From Bacillus cereus (GTDB lineage: Bacteria > Bacillota > Bacilli > Bacillales > Bacillaceae_G), in NCBI RefSeq assembly GCF_002584535.1, contig NZ_NUOT01000061.1:44506-108505 (forward strand): 64,000 nucleotides of DNA, in the 5' to 3' direction. Positions 24,453 to 33,649 of the stretch are shown in pieces. The position numbers were made by a program, and so were the translations under genes. The number at the start of each line of letters is the position of its first letter. Positions within the stretch are counted from its first letter, which is position 1. The notes beneath the pieces are model-generated. The model did no database searches, had not been told where the DNA came from, and saw only the letters and a list, made by a program, of their open reading frames with translations.

Positions 24453-26012
24453 ATGCATTGGGCTTATCAAATAGCACATGAACTGATTCGAAAATATCCA
24501 AATAAAGAAACATTTGTATGCGCATCTGGAATTAGTCCTTCCGGTTCTGTTCATATAGGTAATTTTCGAGAAATCATTACGACTTACTTTGTTGTAAAAG
24601 CACTTCAAGATTTAGGCAAAAAGACACGATTTATATTTTCATGGGATGATTATGACCGGTTTAGAAAAGTTCCGAAAAACATTGATCCATCATTTAAGAA
24701 GTATATAGGTATGCCATACTGTGATATTCCAGATCCATATGGTTGTCATAAATCGTATGCAGAGCATTTTGAAAAAGAATTTGAAAAATCGTTGGAGGCT
24801 TTTGGAATTGAAGTAGAGTTTATTTATCAACATGAAGAATATAGAACTGGGAGATATAATCAACATATACTACACTCATTAAAAAGAAGAAAAGAAATCT
24901 ACGATATATTAATGAAATTTAAAACGAGCGAATCGTCCGAAGATGAGCGAAAAACTTTTTATCCAATTACACTATATTGTAAGCAATGCTGCAAAGATTC
25001 AACAAAAATAACAAATTTTGATGAAACATTGGAAACAATCCAATATGAATGTGAGTGTGGGAATCGCAACGTATTATCAATAATGCAAACGAGTCATATA
25101 AAATTAAATTGGAAAATTGATTGGCCGATGAGATGGATGATGGAAGATGTGATTTTTGAACCAGGAGGTAGAGATCATTCAGCTGAAACAGGTAGTTATA
25201 ATGTTTCGAAGGAGATAGTTAGAAAAATCTTTCATTATGAGGCACCACATTATGTTGCCTATGATTTTATCGGAATAAAAGGTGACAATCAAAAAATGTC
25301 TAGTTCTGCTGGGAATATAATTACTCCAAGTGAGTTATTGAATGTGTATGTGCCAGAAGTCATTCTATTTATGTTTTCAAAATATAAACCAAATGCTACA
25401 TTCCATATTGGTATGGATGAGGATGTACTTCGCAATTATACAGAGTATGAAAGGTACACGGAATGTTATCAAAATAAAATGTTAAATAATGAAGATTTAT
25501 GTGGTGCATTGAAGCTTTCAAGAACGAATACTGAAAAAGCTAGACTACCAAAGTTTAATCAAGTAGCAGGTATCTTACCATTAGTGAATTTTGATAATCA
25601 AATTTTACAGGAAGTATTAGCAAAAACAGATGCAGACTATAGCTTGATTGACATCATGAAAATAAGTAACCGTGTAGAACACTGGATTCGAAATTTACAG
25701 CCTCAAAAAATGATTGAAGTGAACCAAGAGAAAGATTGGGATTTTTACGAATTATTAGAAGACATACAGAAAAAATGGGTCTTGGAAGTTTGTGAAATAG
25801 TTCGTACGAATGTAAATAATCTCAATTTAATGGAACATATTTATGCAATTTGTCAGAATGAAAATAAAAAGGTAATGAAAGAGAATCAAAAATTACTTTT
25901 TAAAATCATTTATAGACTTGTTCTCAATCAACCGAGTGGTCCGAGGATACCTTTACTTATACATGTAATAGGTGTTGAAAAAATGGTATCATTATTAGAT
26001 TTTCAAGACTAA
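24453..26012 (+). CDS. lysK: lysyl-tRNA synthetase, class I
   Basis: Charges tRNA with lysine. It is of the rare class I type: Rossmann motifs ISPSGSVHIGN (HIGH equivalent) near residue 27 and KMSSSAGN (KMSKS equivalent) near 283, and a zinc-like CKQC...CECG cluster near 180-205. 519 residues from ATG 24453, which has GGGGTG 8 bases upstream. Most Bacillus use class II LysS; the B. cereus group keeps both, and the class I enzyme is thought to act mainly in stationary phase together with class II on an unusual tRNA. Controlled by the T-box in front of it. Confidence 0.95.
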   Translation: MHWAYQIAHELIRKYPNKETFVCASGISPSGSVHIGNFREIITTYFVVKALQDLGKKTRFIFSWDDYDRFRKVPKNIDPSFKKYIGMPYCDIPDPYGCHKSYAEHFEKEFEKSLEAFGIEVEFIYQHEEYRTGRYNQHILHSLKRRKEIYDILMKFKTSESSEDERKTFYPITLYCKQCCKDSTKITNFDETLETIQYECECGNRNVLSIMQTSHIKLNWKIDWPMRWMMEDVIFEPGGRDHSAETGSYNVSKEIVRKIFHYEAPHYVAYDFIGIKGDNQKMSSSAGNIITPSELLNVYVPEVILFMFSKYKPNATFHIGMDEDVLRNYTEYERYTECYQNKMLNNEDLCGALKLSRTNTEKARLPKFNQVAGILPLVNFDNQILQEVLAKTDADYSLIDIMKISNRVEHWIRNLQPQKMIEVNQEKDWDFYELLEDIQKKWVLEVCEIVRTNVNNLNLMEHIYAICQNENKKVMKENQKLLFKIIYRLVLNQPSGPRIPLLIHVIGVEKMVSLLDFQD

Positions 26013-26122
26013 GTAGAATGGTAAATAGATCACAGTTAAAAAAAGAAGAAGAAGGGGAATCGAGTATTTTACAACAAGCTTGAACGTGAAAAAGAGTTAA
26101 ATATTTTTTTAATAACATAACT

Positions 26123-26160
26123 AGAACATAAGGACTTGTATTTACGAACCCTTATGTTCT
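26123..26160. terminator. hairpin downstream of the LysRS gene
   Basis: AGAACATAAGG (26123-26133) pairs with CCTTATGTTCT (26150-26160); 11 bp, 16-base loop, no strong T-run. The rest of the 264-base gap holds nothing I can support. Confidence 0.5.
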
Positions 26161-26276
26161 TAAGAATGTAACTGAAAGATTACTGCATTTTTGTAAAGAT
26201 GTTATCGCGTATAGGTTTTTGGACATTCACCATCGGTTAGTTTATAAAACCAATATTTTTTAAATTGCTAAATACT

Positions 26277-26915
26277 TTATTTTATTAACTTTCCCATACA
26301 AACTATCCCATTAGATCGATTTCCATTCATTGTAGTATACTCTACTTTCTCATATGCTAGTTGTTTAAAATCCCTCATCCATTCCTTTACTCGCTCTTCA
26401 CTATGATGACGCAAAATAGCTTCATCTGGTAATTCAAATACACCGTATATATCATACTTTTGATAGAATTGTTCGTATCGTTTTACATTACGATCATCTT
26501 GATTTAATAGAAAGTCATTAATATAAACCACTCCATTAGGTTTTAAGACTCTTTTAATTTCATCTAAAATTTCTTGTTGTTCCTCGTTACTATGAACACA
26601 AGTTAGTACTGCAAATAATAGTACAGAGTCAAAAAAGTTATCAGAAAATGCTAGTTTTTTATCTTCAACGACACTAAAATGAATACTTGTATCATCTAAT
26701 TTTGCTCGTTTAATCATTTCTTCTGAGAAATCAACGCCATAAAGATTGGAAAAATGTGCTTTTCTTAACTGGCGTAATGTCCTTCCGTAGCCACATCCAT
26801 AGTCTAAAATAGTAGCTCCTTGCTTTACATGTGTTTGAAATAAATCAAATCGAAAAGGGGTTGTAAATTGCTTTTCATGTGCGACCTCGTTCCAATATTG
26901 CTTTTGCTGTTTCAT
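26277..26915 (-). CDS. class I SAM-dependent methyltransferase
   Basis: 212 residues of the methyltransferase-11 type. Motif I is ILDYGCGYGRTLRQL near residues 34-48, followed by NLYGVDFSEEMI (acidic residue for the ribose of SAM) near 57 and LLFAVLTCV and RVLKPNGVVYINDF near 134. The opening KQQKQYWNEVAHEKQF is typical of small-molecule methyltransferases of this family. No neighbour tells the acceptor. It starts with ATG after AAGGAATGGG. The gap to the next gene upstream has no feature but AT-rich sequence. Confidence 0.85.
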   Translation of the reverse strand: MKQQKQYWNEVAHEKQFTTPFRFDLFQTHVKQGATILDYGCGYGRTLRQLRKAHFSNLYGVDFSEEMIKRAKLDDTSIHFSVVEDKKLAFSDNFFDSVLLFAVLTCVHSNEEQQEILDEIKRVLKPNGVVYINDFLLNQDDRNVKRYEQFYQKYDIYGVFELPDEAILRHHSEERVKEWMRDFKQLAYEKVEYTTMNGNRSNGIVCMGKLIK

Positions 26916-27060
26916 TGGTTATCCCATTCCTTTCTTGTAGTTTTCATTTGATTATAGTATTTGCACTAAGGAAAAAATAGACTTCAAAAACACTGAATTT
27001 TTTGATATAAGAAATAATATTTAAATTAACTAATAATAAACTTGTATTTTAAAAGGGAAG

Positions 27061-27087
27061 AAAAGGGATGTAATAGCATCCCTTTTT
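27061..27087. terminator. terminator of the two-component operon
   Basis: AAAAGGGATG (27061-27070) and CATCCCTTTTT (27077-27087); the A-run provides the U-tract for the minus-strand operon. Confidence 0.85.
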
Positions 27088-27104
27088 CTACACCGCATCT
27101 TACA

Positions 27105-27710
27105 TCATATCCAACCTTTTTCATCAGCAATACGAATGGCTTGAAATCTTGATTCAGCTTCAAGTTTTTGAATGGAGGATGATAAATAATTTCTAACCGT
27201 TCCGTTTGTTAAATACAATGTTTTACCGATTTCTCTCGTTGTCATTCCGGTTTTAACCATACGGAGTATTTCTGCTTCACGGTCAGTTAGTGGGTTATCT
27301 TCTTTTAAAAACAGCGTAGCAGCTAGATCTGTACTTACTATACGTTCACCATTCATTACTTTATGAATCGCTTCAATAAGAAATTCAATTGGTTCGTCCT
27401 TTAGTAAATATGCTTCCACTTTTGCGTCCATCGCTTTTTGTAAGTATCCTGGACGAGCAAAAGTTGTAACAATCATTATTTTACAGGGATGTCCAATAGT
27501 TCTTAATTTGTCTGCGATTTCAAGTCCAGTAATGTCGGGGATCTCGATATCGAGAAGACACACATCGGGTCGATGTTTTGTAATAATGTTCCAAGCATCT
27601 AGCCCATTTGAAACATCTGCAATCACTTCAATGTCATCTTCTAGTTTTAATAGAGAAACGAGGGCTCCGCGAAGCATCTTTTGATCTTCCGCAATTACAA
27701 TACGAATCAT
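27105..27710 (-). CDS. NarL/LuxR-type response regulator (DesR-like)
   Basis: 201 residues. Receiver domain with the acidic pair ED (8-9), phospho-acceptor D54 (CLLDIEIPD) and lysine in YLLKDEP near 104; C-terminal LuxR helix-turn-helix (LTDREAEILRMVKTGMTTREIGKTLYLTNGTVRNYLS). Partner of the kinase that starts 34 bases upstream in the same direction. DesR, which controls membrane-lipid desaturation in B. subtilis, is the closest well-known pattern, but no desaturase gene is here, so the target is open; the DUF418 gene upstream is one candidate. Confidence 0.9.
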   Translation of the reverse strand: MIRIVIAEDQKMLRGALVSLLKLEDDIEVIADVSNGLDAWNIITKHRPDVCLLDIEIPDITGLEIADKLRTIGHPCKIMIVTTFARPGYLQKAMDAKVEAYLLKDEPIEFLIEAIHKVMNGERIVSTDLAATLFLKEDNPLTDREAEILRMVKTGMTTREIGKTLYLTNGTVRNYLSSSIQKLEAESRFQAIRIADEKGWI

Positions 27711-27744
27711 TTTACTGCCGCCTTTCTTGTATCGTTTTACAAGA

Positions 27745-28863
27745 CTAATTTGATTTTACTAGGTTTGTTGAAATAGGTATCTTTAAAATTATCGTTGTGC
27801 CGTTGTTTCTTAATGTATGTATATCTACTGTGCCATGTATCATCTTCATTCGTTCCCGAATTGATTGAACTCCAAATCCAAGTGAATCATGTTGAAAGCC
27901 AATTCCATCATCGTGTATTTTTATTTGAAACCATTTTGTATCCATTTTTTGAACGATTGTACAATGGTTTGCTTGGCTATGCCTTAGAATATTTGTAATG
28001 GCCTCTCTTATAGAGAGGGCAACCATTGTTTCCGCAACATTTGTCAGCAAAGGTGCGTTTCCGGTTGCATGAATTGTGAATTGGATACCGGCTGTTCGTA
28101 ATAACTCACGTAGGTGATTTAATTCACTTTCAATTGATATATATTTCATATCAGTAACAAGTTCACGTACTTGTTTTAATGCAAAACGTGATGTGTCTAA
28201 AATATCATTTAATTCCTGTTTCGCCTGTGTTGTGTCCTTTTCTATTAATCGTATTGTCAGTTCACTTTTCAGTTTAATCATTGTTAATGTTTGTCCGAGT
28301 GTATCATGAAGGTCTCTGGCAATGCGGTGTCTTTCTTCTTCTTGGATATATCTTTCAATTTGAGAGTTTGCGGCGCTTAGCTCTTTTTGTAAAGATTTTG
28401 CTTTTTCCCGGACGTGGATGACAAATGGCTGTATAAGTTGAAGAATAAAGACAAGAAGAAAAGAAGTTTTTAATATGGAAAAAGGCTGACCAAAGGTATA
28501 CCAACTAACTAGAAAAAACATCATTGCGATGCCTGCTGTACCGATGCCGATATACAATTTAGATTGGGCTCTTCCTAATAAATTCCCGATGACAAAACCA
28601 TACAAAAGTAGCCGTGATTCGATGAATATTGCAAGTAGTGCAAATAATACGCAGCTAAATAAACTAGAAAAGAGAAGGCGCCAATCTCTATACCACAATG
28701 CGAAGTAAAAAGACAACAAAACGAGCAGTAAAAGAACAATTTTTAAGAATAAGTTAATGGTTGTTTCTGCTCGAATTACATTGTAAATCAAAAGGACAAT
28801 AAAAATAATATCTAAGTATAAGTACTTTTCAATTTGATCGTGGGGATAAATTTTTTTAAACAT
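27745..28863 (-). CDS. sensor histidine kinase (DesK-like)
   Basis: 372 residues: four to six membrane helices in the first 150, a coiled-coil linker (REKAKSLQKELSAANSQIERY), HisKA_3 box EEERHRIARDLHDTLGQTL near 176-194 with the phospho-histidine, and HATPase with AIREAITNILRHSQA, DDGIGF and FGVQSIRERMKMIHG. Short membrane loops mean it probably senses the membrane itself, as DesK does. Operon with the response regulator that follows. The -35/-10 region is not clear. Confidence 0.9.
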   Translation of the reverse strand: MFKKIYPHDQIEKYLYLDIIFIVLLIYNVIRAETTINLFLKIVLLLLVLLSFYFALWYRDWRLLFSSLFSCVLFALLAIFIESRLLLYGFVIGNLLGRAQSKLYIGIGTAGIAMMFFLVSWYTFGQPFSILKTSFLLVFILQLIQPFVIHVREKAKSLQKELSAANSQIERYIQEEERHRIARDLHDTLGQTLTMIKLKSELTIRLIEKDTTQAKQELNDILDTSRFALKQVRELVTDMKYISIESELNHLRELLRTAGIQFTIHATGNAPLLTNVAETMVALSIREAITNILRHSQANHCTIVQKMDTKWFQIKIHDDGIGFQHDSLGFGVQSIRERMKMIHGTVDIHTLRNNGTTIILKIPISTNLVKSN

Positions 28864-28946
28864 TTTACTACCCTCCTACTAAGATGGAATAAGACTTTAT
28901 AATAAGTTCTATTTCATGGTAAAGTACACAAAATCTTAAAAAGAGC

Positions 28947-28983
28947 GATTCTTAGTGAGAATGGTGAAATCCCACTAAGAATC
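28947..28983. terminator. bidirectional hairpin after the DUF418 gene
   Basis: GATTCTTAGTGAGA (28947-28960) against TCCCACTAAGAATC (28970-28983), 13 of 14 paired, 9-base loop, T-rich on both outer sides. It separates the DUF418 gene from the kinase gene, so the latter has its own promoter or depends on read-through. Confidence 0.8.
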
Positions 28984-28987
28984 ATTT

Positions 28988-30130
28988 TTACTTAATGAAA
29001 CCAGATGTGTATCTTCGTGCGGCCTCCATTGGACCAAATTTAAATCTTGCTAGCCAAAATGTTGCGAAATACATTTCAAAGAAGCAGATACAAAGCCAAA
29101 TAAAGACAATCGATAATGAGTTCATTTTCCCGCCAAGGCTAAAGCCCCAACCGTAAAAGAGAATGGAAGAAAGAATATTTTGAAGAACATAACAGCTAAG
29201 AGACATTTTCCCTACATTTTCAAGGTGCTGCCATAACCAAAAGTGTTCAAATCTTTCTATCATTTTAGCAATCAATGCAATATACAAAATAGAAAGGAAA
29301 GGTGCAAATAAATAGCGAGTTGGTAAATCAAAGATACCGCCTGGAATAAAGATTAACAGATTGAGAGGGACACCAATCATAATGCCGATATTAAGCATTT
29401 TTGTACGAATTCTTTTCCCGTTTTCATCAGGGGAGAAGGCGCCAGCGCGCATAAGACGTATTCCTAATAGGAAAAGGACAATATTCATTGGGATAACAAA
29501 AATTACTTCTAGTCGATTTGCGATAAAGTTTGTTAGGCGATAATGGATTTGTTCAAACCAAGTTCCATCACTATAAAGGGTTATAATTTCATTAGCGTTA
29601 CCTAGCGAAATGTTACTTCCTATGAATTTTAAATACATAAATATAGCAAGAATGAAAAGCATAGCAGCCCCGTGAAAGATACCTAACATTTTCATAGCTC
29701 GATTAATCCATTTGTCACCAAGTTTAATAATAAAAGCAACAATTATTGCGGTTATGCCGTAACTCATTAAAATATCATATTCCATAACCAAGGTGAAATG
29801 AATGAAACCTTCTAATAAAAGTATAAAAGAAGTCCATAGGTAAACGCCAGGCCATGTATTGCCTTTGCGTAAAGATTGTTGGTATTTGAGTTCAAGTCCT
29901 ATACCAAACATAATTGTTAATAAACCGAGAAGTTTTCCGTTCACAAAAAATAGAACGAGTAGACGAATGAAATCATTAACTGACATCCACCAAATTGCAT
30001 GATCAAACGTAAAGATATAAGAAACATCCCCTAGATATGCAAAAATCCAAATGTTTGTACCAAGTGTTCCTAATACAGCAAAGCCCCTTAATATATCAAG
30101 CAAACGAATTCTTTTGTTGTTATTACTCAT
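28988..30130 (-). CDS. DUF418 family membrane protein (YeiB-type)
   Basis: 380 residues with eight to ten membrane helices. Opening RIRLLDILRGFAVLGTLGTNI and the closing GPMEAARRYTSGF are hallmark pieces of DUF418/YeiB proteins; ILFYGWGFSLGGKM fits the same domain. The family resembles membrane acyltransferases, but no reaction is proven. ATG has GGAG 4-8 bases upstream. It lies upstream of the DesKR-like pair on the same strand with a terminator between. Confidence 0.85.
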   Translation of the reverse strand: MSNNNKRIRLLDILRGFAVLGTLGTNIWIFAYLGDVSYIFTFDHAIWWMSVNDFIRLLVLFFVNGKLLGLLTIMFGIGLELKYQQSLRKGNTWPGVYLWTSFILLLEGFIHFTLVMEYDILMSYGITAIIVAFIIKLGDKWINRAMKMLGIFHGAAMLFILAIFMYLKFIGSNISLGNANEIITLYSDGTWFEQIHYRLTNFIANRLEVIFVIPMNIVLFLLGIRLMRAGAFSPDENGKRIRTKMLNIGIMIGVPLNLLIFIPGGIFDLPTRYLFAPFLSILYIALIAKMIERFEHFWLWQHLENVGKMSLSCYVLQNILSSILFYGWGFSLGGKMNSLSIVFIWLCICFFEMYFATFWLARFKFGPMEAARRYTSGFIK

Positions 30131-30331
30131 TATTCTCCTCTTTTCTTATGATTTTGTCATTATTGTATCTTCAAAAAGGAATATTTTGTATGCACTGGTG
30201 TCAGTTAAAGCAAATGACACCTGTCATATAGGAAAAGAAATGAAGTATTAAAATAGTCATGCAATGATTTCTTAAAAATAAGTAAGAAAAAATATGGTAG
30301 TATATGTTTACGTAGAGGTTATAAGAAAGAA

Positions 30332-30480
30332 ATGAAAAAATGGTTAAAAAATCGTAACAAGCCTAAGTGCCTGTTCTTCCTCTGAAGAAAATAAACGGCC
30401 TACGAACGGCATGGTAATGATTGGGGACGAACAATTTACTTTACCTGTTTTTGAACGTTACAAAGATTTACCAAAATAAC
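30332..30480 (+). pseudogene. remnant of a small lipoprotein
   Basis: ATG AAA AAA TGG opens like a lipoprotein signal (MKKWLK) but runs to a stop after 17 codons. In the next frame the same stretch reads IVTSLSACSSEENKRPTNG and continues to VFERYKDLPK and a stop. The hydrophobic core of the signal is mostly missing, so a deletion with a frameshift has removed it. The remaining bases between 30131 and 30616 hold only this and a hairpin. Confidence 0.5.
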
Positions 30481-30508
30481 TGGATCCATATTTATATTGA
30501 AATGTAAC

Positions 30509-30540
30509 AGCTCCTTCAAATTCTTTTGAGGGAGCTTTAC
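30509..30540 (+). terminator. terminator hairpin
   Basis: AGCTCCTTCAAA (30509-30520) and TTTGAGGGAGCT (30525-30536), 12 pairs including one T.G, short loop, weak T tail. Follows the lipoprotein remnant. Confidence 0.65.
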
Positions 30541-30615
30541 TTCGTGAATCACAGCGTACTTTCAGAGTATAATGAAGTTAACTTTAAAAATAGCATAATA
30601 GCCTGAGGTGATAAT

Positions 30616-31641
30616 ATGAGGATAAATATAGTGATATCTGGATATGGAACTGTTGGAAAAGAGTTTGTAAGATTAGTATTTGAGAAAGCGTCATATATAA
30701 AAGAGATGTACAGCATAGAACTTGTTTGTACTGGAGTTATTGGAAGTACAGTCAATCTCTATAACGTCAACGGTTTACATATAAAAGAATTATTAACGTA
30801 TGGTACAGGTTCTTATGCGTTGGGGAAATATCTCAGCCGCTATCCACTTGATAATAGTGAAAAAATTCCTGTTGGTCATGTATTAATAGAATCAACACCA
30901 ACTAATTTTCAAACTGGTGAACCTGGAAGAACGTATATCGAAACAGCGATTGAAAACCATATGGATGTAGTAGCTATTTCGAAAGGAGCACTTGTTACCG
31001 CGTGGAAAGAAATAAAGGAAAAAGCAACACAAGCAAACGCAAGCATTCGTTACAGTGGGGCAACTGCAGCTGCACTCCCCACGTTAGATATTGGACAATT
31101 TAGTTTAGCTGGATGTCAAATTGAGAGTATGGAAGGTATTTTAAATGGGACGACAAATTATATTCTTACAAAGATGTACGAAGAAGATATAACATTTGAG
31201 GAAGCATTGTATCAAGCTCAGCAAAAAGGAATCGCTGAAACAAACTCATCATTAGACATAAGTGGAATGGATAGTGCTTGTAAACTCTTATTATTGGCAA
31301 ATAGTCTGCTGCAAGCAGAGTGTTCATTAAATTCTATATCTATAAAAGGAATAGAGAGCATTACGAAACAAGATATACTGAAAGCAAAAGAACAAGGTAA
31401 ATCTTTGAAACTAATTGGATCGGTATATAAAGATCATTCAGGAAATCTGAAACTTGAAGTATGCCCGCGTGAAATAGAGAAAGGACATCCATTGGCTTAT
31501 GTAAATGGAACGGAAAAAGGAATTACTTTTCATACTGATACGATGGGGAAAGTTACTTCAATCGGGGGAGCCTCGAGTCCAAGAGGAGCAGCAGCGGCAG
31601 CTCTGAAAGACTTAATTAATTTGTATCGAAAAGATGTGTGA
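30616..31641 (+). CDS. homoserine dehydrogenase family protein
   Basis: NAD(P)H-dependent enzyme that would reduce aspartate semialdehyde to homoserine. 341 residues: Rossmann GYGTVGKEF (residues 9-17), catalytic-region NGTTNYILTKM near 178 and GIAETNSSLDISGMDSACKLLLL near 203-225. The C-terminal ACT domain found in the roughly 430-residue threonine-pathway enzyme is absent, so it is not feedback-regulated by that route. It is probably a second copy with another role, or a relative acting on another semialdehyde. GAGGTGA precedes ATG. Single gene. Confidence 0.85.
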   Translation: MRINIVISGYGTVGKEFVRLVFEKASYIKEMYSIELVCTGVIGSTVNLYNVNGLHIKELLTYGTGSYALGKYLSRYPLDNSEKIPVGHVLIESTPTNFQTGEPGRTYIETAIENHMDVVAISKGALVTAWKEIKEKATQANASIRYSGATAAALPTLDIGQFSLAGCQIESMEGILNGTTNYILTKMYEEDITFEEALYQAQQKGIAETNSSLDISGMDSACKLLLLANSLLQAECSLNSISIKGIESITKQDILKAKEQGKSLKLIGSVYKDHSGNLKLEVCPREIEKGHPLAYVNGTEKGITFHTDTMGKVTSIGGASSPRGAAAAALKDLINLYRKDV

Positions 31642-31671
31642 TGGAAAAATCTAGTTTTAGATTAAAATTCA

Positions 31672-31700
31672 TTGACAAATAAATATTTTTATGTTATTAT
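31672..31700 (+). promoter_or_regulatory. sigma-A promoter of the MBL hydrolase gene
   Basis: TTGACA (31672-31677), exactly 17 bases, TATTAT (31695-31700); about 95 bases upstream of the start codon, so the leader is long. Confidence 0.65.
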
Positions 31701-31794
31701 TAATTATTTTACACTTGATTTAAAAACCTTAGCGTGATACATTTTAGTAAGTAAAATAACTTCACTAATTTATGTACCGAGGGGGACTTGTAAT

Positions 31795-32514
31795 ATGAAA
31801 ATAGAAAACGGTCTAGCTGTGTTGAAATTAAAAATTCAAGAATTCGAATTAAATCCAACATTACTTTGGGATGGAAAAAAAGCTATATTAGTCGATACTG
31901 GTATGCCGGGCCAATTAGAAGCGATTTGCGATACGATGATTGGTATTGGAGTGCCTTTTGAACAATTACAAGCAGTGATTTTAACCCATCAAGATATAGA
32001 CCATATTGGAAGTCTTCCTGAATTACAGCAGAAAGCAGATCATTTTATTGAAGTGTACGCCCATGAATTGGACAAACCTTACATTGAAGGACAGCTGCCC
32101 CTTATTAAAGGAGATCCAAATAAAATGAGTGAAGAGAAATGGGCGGCACTTCCAGATGTTGTGCAAGCACTATATAAAAATCCGCCGACAGCTAAAGTAA
32201 ATTGGACATTAGAAGATGGACAAAGACTACCATTTTTAGAGGGTATCGAAGTGATTCATACTCCAGGACATACTCCAGGACATATCAGTTTATATAGTGA
32301 AAAATATAAAACATTAATTGTGGGTGACGCGATGGTATGCGTTGATGGAAACTTAAAAGGACCTGTTCCGCACACAACGCCAGACATGAAAAAAGCTACA
32401 GAATCACTTAGAAGATTTTTAGAATTTGATATAGAGACGGTAATTTGTTATCACGGTGGTATTTGTAATTCGAATGTGAAGGAGCAGATTGAGAGATTAG
32501 TAGAAGATAGATAA
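31795..32514 (+). CDS. MBL-fold metallohydrolase
   Basis: 239 residues with the metallo-beta-lactamase motif THQDIDHIG (T-H-x-D-x-D-H, near residues 63-71), HTPGHTPGHISLY near 155, GDAMVCVDG near 175 and a late HGG (YHGGICN). The first histidine of HxHxDH is Q in position three (H-Q-D-I-D-H), as in several members of this subfamily. The group includes glyoxalase II-like and lactone hydrolases; no evidence chooses among them. GAGGGGG lies upstream of ATG, and the promoter at 31672 serves it. No partner gene. Confidence 0.85.
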   Translation: MKIENGLAVLKLKIQEFELNPTLLWDGKKAILVDTGMPGQLEAICDTMIGIGVPFEQLQAVILTHQDIDHIGSLPELQQKADHFIEVYAHELDKPYIEGQLPLIKGDPNKMSEEKWAALPDVVQALYKNPPTAKVNWTLEDGQRLPFLEGIEVIHTPGHTPGHISLYSEKYKTLIVGDAMVCVDGNLKGPVPHTTPDMKKATESLRRFLEFDIETVICYHGGICNSNVKEQIERLVEDR

Positions 32515-32617
32515 CATTTGCGCACTTATATATTATAAGTGTTAAATTTATGAATCATATTTGATAGTATTCCAGAATATGTTATGATAAATATCGAGTT
32601 AAATAGTTTATATGTAA

Positions 32618-32712
32618 TCCACTAGGGGTGCCTCTATACAGGCTGAGATCAAAAATATATTTTTGAGACCCTTAGGACCTGATCTGGGTAATACTGGCGT
32701 AGGGAAGTGGAA
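32618..32712 (+). promoter_or_regulatory. TPP riboswitch (THI element)
   Basis: Conserved core GGGGTGC (32625-32631), CTGAGA (32663-32668), then ACCTGATCTGGGTAATACTGG and CGTAGGGAAG, with closing helix CCACT/AGTGG. Binds thiamine pyrophosphate; precedes a terminator and tenA, so thiamine should switch tenA off. Confidence 0.96.
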
Positions 32713-32757
32713 GTGACAGAAGAGGATATTTATTAAAATATTGATGATGTCCAAACC

Positions 32758-32790
32758 ACTTTCTTTACGTGTGTAAAGAAAGTTTTTTTA
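32758..32790 (+). terminator. riboswitch terminator before tenA
   Basis: ACTTTCTTTAC (32758-32768) and GTAAAGAAAGT (32773-32783) with a 7-T tail; expression platform of the TPP riboswitch. Confidence 0.88.
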
Positions 32791-32852
32791 TTTTGTACAT
32801 CTATTTGAAGTAGGTGCAAGTTTTAATCAAAACGTTTATGGGAGGGTTTATC

Positions 32853-33542
32853 ATGTCATTTTCACAGTTATTACGTAAAGAAGTTAATCCGATTTGGGAA
32901 GCAAGTTTTAATCATTCGTTTGTTACAAAACTAGGAGATGGAACATTAGATGTAGCTAGTTTCCGCTATTATGTTCTGCAAGATTCATATTATCTAAGTC
33001 ATTTCGCAAGAGTCCAATCGTTAGGAGCAGCGAAAGCTATTGAATTAGAAACAACGGCTCGTATGGCATACCATGCACAAAATACATATCAGGCTGAATT
33101 ATCACTACATGAGAATTTTGCGAAAAAACTAGGTATTACGGCGGAAGAAAAAGAATCATTCGTTCCTGCTCCAACTGCTTATGCATATACATCACATATG
33201 TATCGTGCTGCATATGAAGGACATTTAGGGGATATTATCGCAGCAATTTTGCCGTGCTATTGGCTTTATTATGAAATTGGTGAACGTTTAAAAGAATGTC
33301 AACCTAAAGAACCGATTTATCAAGAATGGATTTCCGCATATGGCTCTGACTGGTTCCGTACTTTAGTAGAAGAGCAAATTGCTAGATTAGATGCGATTGC
33401 GGAAACAGTAACAGAAGCTGATCGTAAGCGAATGAAACAACACTTTGTAATTAGCAGTCAATATGAATATTCATTTTGGGAGATGGCTTACACATTAGAA
33501 AAGTGGCCAGTGGAAGAACAAGTAGAAGATGTAGGTATATAA
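32853..33542 (+). CDS. tenA: aminopyrimidine aminohydrolase (thiaminase II)
   Basis: TenA converts aminomethyl-pyrimidine to HMP for thiamine salvage. ATG 32853 has GGGAGGG 8 bases upstream and gives 229 residues; an ATG-like start at 32814 lies before that site. Family motifs: YYVLQDSYYL near residue 37, RVQSLGAAKA, PTAYAYTSHM near 110, the catalytic cysteine in ILPCYWLYYEIGE near 135 and YEYSFWEMAY with the late acidic residue near 212. It stands alone behind a TPP riboswitch and not in a larger thi operon. Confidence 0.95.
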   Translation: MSFSQLLRKEVNPIWEASFNHSFVTKLGDGTLDVASFRYYVLQDSYYLSHFARVQSLGAAKAIELETTARMAYHAQNTYQAELSLHENFAKKLGITAEEKESFVPAPTAYAYTSHMYRAAYEGHLGDIIAAILPCYWLYYEIGERLKECQPKEPIYQEWISAYGSDWFRTLVEEQIARLDAIAETVTEADRKRMKQHFVISSQYEYSFWEMAYTLEKWPVEEQVEDVGI

Positions 33543-33567
33543 GGAAAAGATAGATGCAAGGGTATAG

Positions 33568-33598
33568 AAAATGACTAACTTAGTTTAGTCATTTTTTT
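33568..33598 (+). terminator. terminator of tenA
   Basis: AAATGACTAA (33568-33577) pairs with TTAGTCATTT (33585-33594), followed by further Ts. Confidence 0.8.
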
Positions 33599-33612
33599 GT
33601 ATGGATTTATCC

Positions 33613-33649
33613 ATGTAATCAATTAATTTTAGTAATTAATTGGTTACAT
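33613..33649. repeat. 16-bp inverted repeat upstream of the secreted hydrolase
   Basis: ATGTAATCAATTAATT (33613-33628) against AATTAATTGGTTACAT (33634-33649); one mismatch, 5-base centre, 154 bases before the next gene. No T-run, so an operator or repressor site is more likely than a terminator. A second symmetry AGAGATTA/TAATCTCT lies at 33713-33729. Confidence 0.45.
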
